Of a stretch of 64,000 nucleotides of DNA, positions 31,301 to 39,255 are shown piece by piece (positions within the stretch are counted from its first letter, which is position 1; each line of letters starts with the position of its first letter). The notes under the pieces were generated by a model, which saw only the letters and a program-made list of their open reading frames with translations, did not search any database and had not been told where the DNA came from. The DNA comes from Undibacterium_A arcticum. GTDB taxonomy: Bacteria; Pseudomonadota; Gammaproteobacteria; Burkholderiales; Burkholderiaceae_D. Where the stretch lies: assembly GCF_042660705.1 (NCBI RefSeq), contig NZ_JBHSUQ010000001.1; one strand, given 5' to 3'. The translations under genes were made by a program, and so were the position numbers.

Positions 31301-33172
31301 CTGATGGCGTATGAGGTGGCCGAAGAAAATGATGGAGCGCCGGGAATTGACGGCGTGACGTTTGAGGACATCAATGCGCAGGGGGTAGCGTCATTTCTCG
31401 TGCAGATACAGGGCGAATTGTTGGGGCGCACCTATGTGCCGCTCCCGGCGCGCAAGCAGGAGATACCGAAAGGCGATGGAAAATTCCGGACCCTGTCGAT
31501 TCCGGCGATACGTGACCGTGTGGTGCAAGGTGCCCTCAAGCTGATATTGGAGCCAGTCTTTGAGGCGGATTTCCAACCGGGGTCATTTGGCTACCGTCCA
31601 AAGCGGACAGCGCGAGAAGCAGTGAACCGGGTGGCGCAAGCAATTGTTCAGGCCAAGACACGCGTGATTGACTTTGATCTGCGCGCCTATTTCGACACGG
31701 TTCGGCATGAACTGCTGTTGAGGAAAGTGGCGCAACGCATCAACGACGATGGCGTGATGCACTTGCTGAAAGTGATGCTGAAAGCCTCCGGCAAACAAGG
31801 CGTTCCGCAAGGTGGCGTGATTTCACCGTTGCTCAGCAATCTTTACCTCAATGAGGTAGATCGGATGCTGGAGCGGGCGAAGGAAGCCACGCGCTATGGC
31901 AAGTACACCTACATCGAATACGTGCGGTTTGCGGATGACATGGTGATCTTGGTCGATGCGCATCGGCGGCATGATTGGCTGATGAAGGCGGTGGAAAAAC
32001 GGCTACGGGAAGAATTTGCCAAACTACAGGTCGAGGTGAATGAAGAGAAGAGCAGCATCGTGGACCTTGCTCGCGGAGGAAACTTCGGATTCCTTGGGTT
32101 TGATTTCCGTCGCATCCGTAGTCTCAGAGGGGTGTGGCGGCCGCACTATGCGCCGAAGCTGAAGAAGCGTACGGCACTGGTGCAGAAACTCAAGGAGGTG
32201 TTTCGCCGACACCAGTCCCAACCGGTTGAGAGAGTCATAGATTTGATCAATCCGATTCTACGGGGATGGGTGAATTACTTTGCGGTTGGGGACTCGAGCC
32301 GATGCTTCGGCTACATTCAGGACTGGGTAGAAAAGAAGGTGCGGCGCCATTTGATGCGATCCCGGAATCGACAGGGCTTCGGCTGGCAGCGGTGGAGTAG
32401 GCAATGGCTGTATGAGAAACTGGGGCTGTTTAAAGGCTACCGGGTATCGAGGTCTGCGCAGAAAGCTACGCCAGCATGATAAGTCCCATAAACCTTGACG
32501 CGAAACATGCAGGAGAGCGCAGTGCGGGAAAACCGCCCGCTGCGTTCGACGTGGCGGGTGCTGGAAACGTGACATGGCCGTGATATTGAGATACTCGCAG
32601 ACGAAAGGGCGAGACAACAATGATCATAGATATCGGCCTAAATCAACGCGCCAGTGCTCGACCCTACCTGCGAGCGGCTGAGGGGGAAGTTCCCTCGGCC
32701 GACTCACCACTTTGGCATGAAGGCGCATATCGGCGTGGATGCCGCTTCCGGCCTGGTCCACACGCTGGTCGGCACGGCCGGCAATGTCGCGGACGTCACG
32801 CAGGCTCATGCGCTGTTGCACGTTGACGAGAAGATTGCGCTGGGTGACGCGGGCTATCAGGGCGTCGAAAAGCGCGGAGAAAATCAGCATCCGGACATCA
32901 CCTGGCACGTCGCTTTGCGGCCAAGCAAACGCAAGGCGCTCCCCAAGAGCAAACTGGGGCGCTTGCGCGAGAAACTTGAGCACACCAAGGCAAGCGTTCG
33001 CGCCAAGGTCGAGCATCCATTCCATGTGGTGAAGAACCTGTTTCGTCATCGTAAAACGCGCTATCGCGGCTTGGCAAAAAACACCGCACAACCGTTTTCC
33101 CTATTCGGCCTGGCCAACTTGGTGATGGCGCGCCGACGCTTGGGAATGCTCGATGCCCAAGGTGCGTCATGA
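28334..33172 (+). CDS. IS5-family transposase, split by group II introns
   Basis: DDE transposase in two exons, 28334-28852 (173 codons) and 32708-33172 (154 codons plus stop). Exon 1 has the helical N-terminus FSDFEYAAKKKLTRRDRFL, AVTPWAKLEALIEPFYPK and the first catalytic Asp in GTIVDATLIAAPPSTK, ending KKGNQW. Exon 2 begins HFGMKAHIGVDAASGLVHT, with the second Asp in ALGDAGYQGVEKR and the Glu region VRAKVEHPFHVVKNLFRHRK. The two exons join exactly in frame as QWHFGMKAHIG, the usual family sequence. Without splicing the frame stops at 28876. The gene itself has no other defect, so activity depends on both introns splicing. Confidence 0.88.
29376..30629 (+). CDS. ltrA: Group II intron reverse transcriptase/maturase of the outer intron
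   Basis: Intron-encoded protein of 417 residues (ATG 29376). RT motifs: ANRGAAGVDDETIAMFEQDL, YFPPPVKQVEIPKAKGGARK, DPMFHPDSYGYRPGRSAKQA, EFDIKAAFDQIDH, RGTPQGGVVSPILMNLFMHY and the catalytic FARYADDAVVHC, then HPEKSKIVYCKD and QFTFLGFTFRPR. The C-terminal maturase X domain has NPMIQGWWNYYGAFYQTAMH. No HNH endonuclease domain is present. It both assists splicing and copies the intron RNA during mobility. It is separated from domain V by 3 nt. The reading frame is intact, suggesting a recently active element. Confidence 0.92.
   Translation: MSDVTSTKPYGIAKRTVWEAYQQVKANRGAAGVDDETIAMFEQDLSKNLYKLWNRMSSGSYFPPPVKQVEIPKAKGGARKLGIPTVSDRVAQPVVKRLIEPILDPMFHPDSYGYRPGRSAKQAIAVTRQRCWQHDWVVEFDIKAAFDQIDHGLLLKAVRTHIRKDWILMYIERWLTAPFEAADGEQLFRERGTPQGGVVSPILMNLFMHYAFDCWIQRTYPQCPFARYADDAVVHCRSLKQAEEVMQSIALRLAECGLTMHPEKSKIVYCKDSNRTASYQHVQFTFLGFTFRPRKALSKQRRIFTSFLPAASDDALKRMRQAVRGWRLNRQTHVTLRDLAKLYNPMIQGWWNYYGAFYQTAMHNIFQHIDRTLERWAGRKYKALSGRRRRSAEWLRKMQDVYPVLFHHWRVIGAKVG
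30633..30665 (+). ncRNA. Domain V of the outer group II intron
   Basis: A 33-nt hairpin with the conserved pattern GAGCCGTATG at the 5' side, GAGA-type loop and CACGTACGGTT at the 3' side, the catalytic core of group II ribozymes. The inner intron begins at the next base. Confidence 0.85.
30666..32667 (+). mobile_element. Inner group II intron inserted between domains V and VI of the outer intron
   Basis: Starts with the 5' consensus GTGCG directly after the outer intron's domain V and ends in CCCTAC (AY) just before CTGCGAGCGGC, the sequence expected to follow domain V in the outer intron. It is 2002 nt long. It has a structured 5' region, an RT gene (31163-32479) and its own domain V at 32515-32547 (GAGCGCAGTGCGGG, GAAAA loop, CCGCTGCGTTC). 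Insertion right behind a stem-loop and an endonuclease-less RT both fit bacterial class C introns, which target terminator-like hairpins. Class assignment is inference. Confidence 0.82.
31163..32479 (+). CDS. ltrA: Group II intron reverse transcriptase/maturase of the inner intron
   Basis: Intron-encoded protein of 438 residues, intact. ATG 31163 (MKGKDDMIKASGSLQDLRRR); a later ATG is at 31181. RT motifs: ENDGAPGIDGVTFEDINAQG, PARKQEIPKGDGKFRTLSIP, DFQPGSFGYRPKRTAREAVN, IDFDLRAYFDTVRHELLL, QGVPQGGVISPLLSNLYLNE and the catalytic VRFADDMVILVD, then NEEKSSIVDLARGGNFGFLG. The X domain has NPILRGWVNYFAVGDSSRCF. No endonuclease domain. Clearly different from the outer intron's protein (FADD versus YADD, different N-termini), so the two introns are not copies of one another. 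Confidence 0.92.
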   Translation: MKGKDDMIKASGSLQDLRRRIYVKAKAEPSWRFWGLYVHVCKMETLLMAYEVAEENDGAPGIDGVTFEDINAQGVASFLVQIQGELLGRTYVPLPARKQEIPKGDGKFRTLSIPAIRDRVVQGALKLILEPVFEADFQPGSFGYRPKRTAREAVNRVAQAIVQAKTRVIDFDLRAYFDTVRHELLLRKVAQRINDDGVMHLLKVMLKASGKQGVPQGGVISPLLSNLYLNEVDRMLERAKEATRYGKYTYIEYVRFADDMVILVDAHRRHDWLMKAVEKRLREEFAKLQVEVNEEKSSIVDLARGGNFGFLGFDFRRIRSLRGVWRPHYAPKLKKRTALVQKLKEVFRRHQSQPVERVIDLINPILRGWVNYFAVGDSSRCFGYIQDWVEKKVRRHLMRSRNRQGFGWQRWSRQWLYEKLGLFKGYRVSRSAQKATPA

Positions 33173-33319
33173 ACGACGAAAACCGAGTAAAACGAAGCAA
33201 AAATATGCAATATGGCAGCTTCATTTGGCCAGAAAGATCAGATTTTGGTCGCTGAACGAATTCGTCCCGGCGTCGGTAGGATTCGCGCAGAAAACGTCAA
33301 TTGTTCAGCGGTTCCTTAA

Positions 33320-34593
33320 GGGCACCTCGAATAACCGCTTTTTAACGCGACAAAATGGCACAGTCATCAAGGTGGCCGATTCGAGCCAGAAATTTTGATG
33401 TTCGTGACGTAAGAACGGTCGCTTTGGCGCTCTTGCGTGGCACTGCTGGATCGGTTTTGCGTTCGGATTGGCCGCCTCGGCCTCTGAATCAGAATGCCGG
33501 AATGCCTCGTTCCTTCAAGAATACGAGTCGCCGCAGGTTGTAACTGGCCGCTTTCAGATTCAAGGCGAACGTCGTGCGCACGATTCCCATGCAGCGCACC
33601 AGTTTGCCACCCATCTGAGCCATTGCGCCAAAGACGTGCTCGACGCGGGCACGTGGTGTCGCGATGCGGCGGTTGCGCTGCTTCTGCGCTTGCGAAATCG
33701 GCTTTGTGGCGCTGCCTTTCGCTGTATCTGAACGCGCCATCCGGCCTGCTTCAACGTTGCCTCGCGCTCAGCGCTTGGGTAACCACGGTCGGCATATACG
33801 TCGCGACTGGTGTTGTTGGGATCGAGCAGCTCTTCAAAAACGGTGGTGTCGGCCACGGCGGCATTCGTGATGATGACTTTGCGTATAAGCTTGTGGCGTT
33901 TGTCGACGCTCGCGTGCAGCTTGTATCCGAAATCGCTCTTGCCGTGCTTCTTGGTCCACTTCGCATCGACATCTTTTTGCGCACGTTTATGCGCGGACCA
34001 AGCGACCGGCATCGTGCCTTCCTTTACAGTGTCGGCCTCTTCGCGTTTGTTGCGCTGGACTGGCGCCTGGACAAGCGAAGCGTCAACGATTTGACCGCAG
34101 CGTGCAAGGTAGCCATGCGCCAGTAATTGTTGTTGCACTTGTTCGAACAGCTTGCCTCCCAGCCCAGCTTGCGCCAGGCGATCCCGGAACAGCCAGATCG
34201 TCTTCGCAAATGGTGCTGCTCTCGGTGAGCCCGAGAAATTGCAGGAAGCTGCGACGATCAAGCAGTTGATACTCAAGCGCGTCATCGGCAAGGTTGTATA
34301 GTTGTTGCAGTACCAGAATCTTGGCCATCAGGACCGTCCGATACGGTGGTCGACCGCCCTTGGCACGTGACGGCCGAGGTAACGCAAGATCGATCTCGTT
34401 TGCCAAGGCAACGAAGTCGACATGATTGGTCAAACCAACGAGCGGGTCGCCCAGTTTGGAACGTCTGTTTCCACGTTCGTCTTCGGCAAACATGCTGGGC
34501 TTGGGAATCATCATCGCTTGGACTCGTCGATCAGTTCGGAATCAGAATTTTACTGAATCAGTTGTGTGGATGGGGAGGTTTTTAGAGGTGCCC
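33320..34593 (-). mobile_element. Second IS5-family insertion sequence (1274 bp)
   Basis: The ends are inverted repeats: GGGCACCTCGAATAACC at 33320, and the reverse complement of the right end is GGGCACCTCTAAAAACC. A 4-bp target duplication TTAA is present on both sides (33316-33319 and 34594-34597). The element therefore landed directly on the right edge of the neighbouring IS, using the TTA duplication of that IS as part of its target. Confidence 0.88.
33489..34514 (-). CDS. IS5-family transposase of the second IS, frameshifted
   Basis: Transposase of about 340 residues spread over three frames. The N-terminus from ATG 34514 has the DUF772-like region PPYRTVLMAKILVLQQLYNL, then QLLDRRSFLQFLGLTESSTI. 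The frame changes near 34205 to TIWLFRDRLAQAGLGGKLFE, with the catalytic Asp in CGQIVDASLVQAPVQRNKRE, DFGYKLHASVDKRHKLIRK and DVYADRGYPSAERE. It changes again near 33740 to ATPRARVEHVFGAMAQMGGK (catalytic Glu region) and ends at 33489. Terminal repeats and target duplication are intact, so the frameshifts may be sequencing errors. Confidence 0.85.
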
Positions 34594-34619
34594 TTAAGTA
34601 ATTACGTGAAAGGTTCAAC

Positions 34620-35220
34620 ATGATGGCGGCGCACACTTTATTTGGCATTGATATTTCCTACGGCGACGCAGCGGCGATAATATCTGCTGTAGCCGCCGTC
34701 TATGCTGCTTATTATGCATATAGACAAGGAAAAGATGATGACGCGCGACGGCAAACGCACTGCCATTGACTTTGCTGCAGAATGGTGCCGCGTCGAAGCC
34801 CCTTCGCCAATATCCATCATGCGCGAATGCCTAAGAAACTTGGAAAGACCAATGCTTGCGGCCCTCCTAAACGGAGAGATGTTCAAAGTAGAGGGAAAAT
34901 ACCATGATGAAATCTCAACATTTTTTTCGGAAATAATAAGGGGAAATGGGGGGGAGGGATTCCGATGTGAAAACGGTAAGATCACCATACAAGAGAAAGA
35001 ATCCGAACTACTGAGAAACTATTTTGCACGCCGTCTAAATTTTCTGGAAGTCGTCGCTGCGGCGTTCAATTCAGAACTCGCCGACCGGCAACTGATCACA
35101 CAGTTTTTTGGGGGAATAATTTTTAAGAATCCTTCTTACAGAACCGCGGTGGAGATTGATCGCACTGCATGGCCCGAACTTGCGCAATTCATTTATAGCA
35201 ATACACGCAACGGGAAATGA
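34620..35220 (+). CDS. DUF4760-like membrane-anchored protein, frameshifted
   Basis: ATG 34620 opens MMAAHTLFGIDISYGDAAAI, ISAVAAVYAAYYAYRQGKDD: one N-terminal transmembrane segment followed by a charged stretch. Near 34755 the frame changes to RTAIDFAAEWCRVEAPSPIS and continues to 35220 (LRNLERPMLAALLNGEMFKV, NYFARRLNFLEVVAAAFNSE). The layout, a short membrane anchor plus a helical cytoplasmic domain, and the final segment resemble DUF4760 proteins seen in mobile elements. Function unknown. It starts 23 nt after the second IS, so its native promoter may have been separated from it. Its stop TGA is directly followed by GTG of the next gene. Confidence 0.5.
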
Positions 35221-35544
35221 GTGCGCAATCATATGCCTGCTGCGGTTGCAGATATTGATCAGTACCGTAAAAAAACAGCGCGTCTGTGCACCGTGCTATT
35301 TGGTAGCCATGCGGTCGAGCTATCGCAGGCGATCACATATGTCGAAAGGCGTCTACATGGTTCAATTAGGTCCCGCGCACTTCGCATTCCGCGGCTTCAT
35401 ACTACATTGCTATGGACTGCGGGGCGTTCATCTCGGTACTTGCTTATGAAGGACGCTGAATTATTTTACGACGAAAAATTGATGGATTGTATTGACCTGG
35501 CTTCGTTTCTCAAAGACAGAGGCGCGAAAAACCATCGAAAGTAA
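35221..35544 (+). CDS. Hypothetical protein, coupled to the DUF4760-like gene
   Basis: Possible gene of 107 residues from GTG 35221 (or ATG 35233), starting at the base after the preceding stop. Sequence: MPAAVADIDQYRKKTARLCT, then SQAITYVERRLHGSIRSRAL. It is basic and helical, with no signal peptide, membrane segment or recognisable domain. The tight spacing suggests co-expression with the upstream gene. It may also be a continuation of a longer frameshifted gene. Low certainty. Confidence 0.35.
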   Translation: MRNHMPAAVADIDQYRKKTARLCTVLFGSHAVELSQAITYVERRLHGSIRSRALRIPRLHTTLLWTAGRSSRYLLMKDAELFYDEKLMDCIDLASFLKDRGAKNHRK

Positions 35545-35679
35545 GCTTTTATACGGATCTGCGCGACCGGTATTTTTGTTGAACACATCAACTGCTGCGG
35601 GTCGGTGATGACACTCTGCCGATGGCAGGTGTGAACTGAATGCGAGGTAAGGTTTTCTCGTTTCTCTTTTTGGGTATTG

Positions 35680-37836
35680 ATGTTGAGAGGCAATATCGTG
35701 TCGATCTTTCTGGTTTCAATTGGTCATCGACCTGTTCCGACCCATTGGAGTGCTGCTCGCGCAATCTGGGCGCTTGCAGCACTGATAGGATTATCAGCGC
35801 AATCATCACAGGCTCAGTCAATTTCCGCTAGCAATACGCTTTCCTGCGCGGCGAGGCCCATCGCGCCGATGGACGAAAGTTCATACGCGCGACACTTTGA
35901 ATCGTACGTCACGTACCCAACGCAAATGTACAACGATACAAAGGTTACCCGGGCGCCGATGCTGTCCACCAAATAAGGTCGTACCGCGAGCACTTCTATC
36001 AACCTCGAGATGTGGTGTGCATTATGGGACAGGGACTGACACCCGCGCAACTCCAAGGCGCTGGCGTCTTCGACACATCGGGAGGTGACGTGTTCCTGCT
36101 CACACCGCTGCAGGACGCGAGTTTTGACCCAATTCGCCAGCATTCAGCAGACCCGTTCCAGTCGAATACCGCTTCTCTGCGGGATACGATAACCTCAGCA
36201 ATCCTTTCGTCGAAGGCAAACGGCCGACTTTTTGCGTGCGACAACAGGAGACCAGCACCGCCGCCAAATTGCGAGAAGCTTGCAATGCAAGGAATTGAAC
36301 GCGACCAAGATCAGTTCGCTGCGGCCATGGCAGTCAGGACGCCCGTCAATCGCTCGGTTATCCACGTCTACACCTACGATCCTGCGGCAAACACTGACGC
36401 TGCGTTTGCTGCAAACGCAGCCGTGATGAACACCTTCATTTCACGGGTGGCGACCCAAGAGATCACCATGGCTCCGATTTACCAACCGCGGCCCAGCAAT
36501 GGCACGAACTACAATGTCTGGACCCAGGACCTCGCGAGTCCGGTGGATGCCTATTCACTGACCGACTACCTGGGCAATTTCATTTCCAGAGTCGCCGTGG
36601 ACGGAATCTATGCGCGGTTTCTCGCAATCGGATCTGATTTTGATGGGTTAAAGCACTACCCCTGTGGTGAAGCCTATTTCGGAGGTGAAAGTAGTCTCCT
36701 ATAACGCGTTTGCGCGTTCTGACGCAATGATGGAAATGGTGCGCGCCTATGTGTGTAACGACGGAACCGGCGCACTAATGGCCCTCAAGGACTTTCCTAG
36801 CGATACACAGATGACTTTCACGATCTTCAAATTCTATTCGTGCGATAACCGCGCGCTCAATGGACAGCGTGTTGTCGATATGAATATTTTTCTGCAAAAG
36901 GATTTGAAATTTGTGAGGGACGACCTCCGCCAACTTAGTTTGGAGGACAAGCTTAACGAGATCAACAAGCAATTGGTCGCGTTGAACGGCATTCAGCTCA
37001 GCTCTCTGAAAGCGCTCCTGGCGATTGAAAAGTACGTCGCTCAAACTTTCTACGATAGTCGAATCGCTTCTCTTTCGACTCAGAGTGCGCAGATACAAGC
37101 GGCCGCGGGCAGCACGAACCTACTGCAAGTGGCGGGTGCGATCGCTGGAACTGTGTCAGGAATCTCAGAGCTGACAACAGGTCTTACGGCGTTTCAGGCC
37201 CTTACGAAGAATGCTCCAAGCAGTGATTTCGGGCTGCTGAAAGACTACTTTGTTGACAAGAGCGCTGACTTCAAGAAGTCGGGTGACAACATGTCAAACG
37301 GCTTTTCATCTCTCGCTAAGACCGGCCCGGTCGTACTGGCAGCAATCGACAGCGCCCTCCACACTGGCGCAAACGCAAACGAAATAGCCCAACTTAGGCA
37401 ACAATTGGACGCGCTTCAAAAGGAGAAGACGGCACTGCTTGCCGACATCACGACCCAGGTTCGCCAAGCAGATGCTCAACTCATTGATATCTACAGTACG
37501 CTTTACCGGCTCAGGAGCGCGCAGCAGACGCTGCGACGCGACGTCGAGAACAGTTTGCATCCCCTCATTGCTCTCAATTTATTGTCTAGCGTCGGGATCG
37601 AGTTTGTGGCGAACGTGAAGGGATGCATTTACGGAGTACATTCGTGGAGCGATGGATCACAGAATTCGACGGTTCCAGTCTTGCAGGACTGCGCTGGCTC
37701 GGCAACCACTCTCGCAGCGCTGCAGACATGCACTGGAAGGGCTAAGGACAAGAGTCAATTGGTGGCAGTGATCGGCCACCAACAGGCGTACATCGTGGCA
37801 CACGGGCGCGACGCACTTCAATGCTTTAAACACTGA
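35680..37836 (+). CDS. Large secreted hypothetical protein, frameshifted
   Basis: From ATG 35680 an N-terminal signal peptide is visible (IWALAALIGLSAQSSQA, predicted cut near AQA-Q). The mature part begins SISASNTLSCAARPIAPMDE. The frame changes near 35945 (one A missing in AAA) to GYPGADAVHQIRSYREHFYQ and CIMGQGLTPAQLQGAGVFDT, continuing to about 36700. It then changes again to EVKVVSYNAFARSDAMMEMV and runs to 37836. The C-terminal half is helical (EDKLNEINKQLVALNGIQLS, EIAQLRQQLDALQKEKTALL, a likely coiled coil) with several Cys. Total about 718 residues. The second break could instead be a genuine gene boundary with GTG 36664. No family recognised; the extracytoplasmic location is well supported. 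Confidence 0.5.
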
Positions 37837-37949
37837 CGGTGGCTTAGGGGAGTTGGCCTGAGGGCTTCGAGGTCGGGCGCGGCATGTATGCCGTTGATGA
37901 CGTCCAGACTTTACGGCGGTTTGGCCGCTCGGATGCTAATCTTACTGTG

Positions 37950-38695
37950 TCACAAATTGTATCGAACTACGTTGCAGCATGGGCAGCGCTGGAGCTGTAT
38001 TGCAATCGCGCGCGCGATGAGTGCGCGCAGCGTCGGAATGGAGTCAGGTACGTGGCGTTGCGTGCGCCCCGCTGCCGCGAGGGATGTAATCGTCGGGTAG
38101 GGCAAGGATTTCTGGCCGAGCAGAGTTTTTTTTAGAGCCTCGATGATTGAGGCGTTGAGTGATCAAAAAACCGTAGGCGGCGATACAAAGAGTTGCGTGA
38201 TGGTGAAACCCTTGCCAGCCTCGCCCTTCGTAATGCCCCAGTCCAAATTCTTGCTTTAGTTCTTGATAGTCGCGTTCGATACGCCAGCGCATCTTGGTCA
38301 CGAACACAAGTTGCTCAAGTGTGGCGTCGCTCGGTGCTGTCGAGAGGAAGTATTTCAACGGTTCAGCATCGCCTTCGGGCCATTCGATCAATAACCATTC
38401 CTCTTCGCGTTGTTCGCTGCGCCAATAGTCGCGATGCGCCGGTCGCACGCGCAACGCAGTGAAGCGCGACGACAATGCCGTATTGGTGCCCTCTCGCCAA
38501 CCAACCTGCTGGTAGGACGCTGATGGCAATCCCATCGCCAACGCTTTCACTGCAGTGGGTTCATGACCCGGCCCCCGGCGCAGCAAGGTTGATGGTCGTC
38601 CCCGCCCGGGTTGGGGTATCGGAGGCAGCGGCGATATGCCCGGCGCCCATACAGTCGTTCCGGGCCGAATGCAAATCGGAGTTGTTCTGTCGTAG
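37950..38695 (-). pseudogene. IS701-family transposase relic (3' part)
   Basis: C-terminal half of an IS701-type transposase. Sequence: TLLRRGPGHEPTAVKALAMG, SASYQQVGWREGTNTALSSR, RVRPAHRDYWRSEQREEEWL, the catalytic Glu region VTKMRWRIERDYQELKQEFG, and LGHYEGRGWQGFHHHATLCI. After RPEILALPDDYIPRGSGA the frame breaks twice, ending as ALIARAIAIQLQRCPCCNVV with TGA at 37950-37952. The N-terminal half is missing beyond about 38695, where unrelated sequence begins, so the element is dead. No terminal repeats were identified. Confidence 0.75.
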
Positions 38696-38846
38696 AATTC
38701 ATGCTGGGCAACGCGTTGTTTGTGTTGATGAATGCGTTTCTCGTAACTCTCATTCTATCAATCACTTACGGCGATCCTTGCCCTTTTTATGAAATATTCA
38801 GGCTAGGTTTCTTTTCTCACTTAGGGCCATTCGCTGGCGAACTATT

Positions 38847-38889
38847 CATCCGCAGTTCGAATCCCGAAAGCCGATTCGAACTGCGGATG
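38847..38889. repeat. Perfect 17-bp inverted repeat with 9-nt loop
   Basis: CATCCGCAGTTCGAATC at 38847-38863 is exactly complementary to 38873-38889. The arms contain GTTCGAATC, the T-arm consensus of tRNA genes, but no tRNA can be folded around it. There is no T-run, so it is not a terminator. Possible recombination or regulatory site. Confidence 0.75.
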
Positions 38890-39135
38890 CGAATTGAAAA
38901 TTCCCTGCTCATACCCTATTCGTTCCCTGTTCTGTAATTCTGTCAATTGCTTCAAATAACCGGGAGCGCAAGTGCTGGTGTGGGTTTGTCCACGGTGCCT
39001 GCAACCGAATGCAGAACAAATTCGATCAATTCGCTGTATTTTTCCCTGTTACAGGGAATAGGGTGCAGAGACAGGTTCGCGCAAGACTGCACTCACCGCC
39101 AAGAATTGGTTTTAAGTAGTCCAGTGACATCCAGA

Positions 39136-39171
39136 AACCCGCCTCAAGCCCAGTGCTGATGCGGGTTTTTT
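39136..39171 (+). terminator. Rho-independent terminator
   Basis: Stem AACCCGC / GCGGGTT (39136-39142 and 39161-39167) followed by a T-run (39166-39171), on the plus strand 85 nt before the PLD-helicase gene. It isolates that gene from upstream transcription. Confidence 0.7.
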
Positions 39172-39255
39172 CGTTTTGAGTTTGGAAAACCTTTAGCAGC
39201 GATACCCCATTGCCTCGAATACAATAATGAGCACAATAAATATTGAGGTAATGCG

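Larger units (their letters stand above)
28854..32708 (+). mobile_element. Outer group II intron (contains the inner intron at 30666-32667)
   Basis: Starts with the 5' consensus GTGTG at 28854. A long structured 5' region (domains I-III) precedes the intron-encoded RT at 29376-30629. Domain V is at 30633-30665 (GAGCCGTATGACGCGAGAG, ending GTACGGTT). Domain VI is displaced to 32668-32707 (GCGGCTGAGGGGGAAGTTC, ending CCGACTCAC). Excising 3855 nt restores the transposase frame. Because a C is present at both edges (28853 and 32708), the cut can be placed one base either way; with GTGTG at the 5' edge the last two bases would be CC rather than the usual AY. Without the inner intron it is about 1853 nt. 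Confidence 0.85.
28245..33315 (+). mobile_element. IS5-family insertion sequence carrying a nested group II twintron
   Basis: The ends are imperfect inverted repeats: GGAAACGCTGATTAATT at the left (28245), and the reverse complement of the right end (to 33315) reads GGAACCGCTGAACAATT. A 3-bp TTA flanks both ends (28242-28244 and 33316-33318). Removing the 3855-nt intron insertion leaves an element of about 1216 bp encoding one 327-residue transposase, the normal size for the IS5 group. The insertion lies 39 nt after the lipoprotein gene. Confidence 0.85.
38696..39255. other. Non-coding stretch between the IS701 relic and the PLD-helicase gene
   Basis: About 560 bases with no credible gene. 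It contains a 17-bp perfect inverted repeat (38847-38889), several scattered TTCCCTG motifs (38900-39060), and a terminator (39136-39171). TATTGAGG just before 39256 resembles a weak ribosome site for the helicase gene. Confidence 0.45.

Noticed and set aside
38847..38889. tRNA gene
   Set aside because: Only a T-arm-like motif is present on both arms of a palindrome; no acceptor, D or anticodon arm can be formed.
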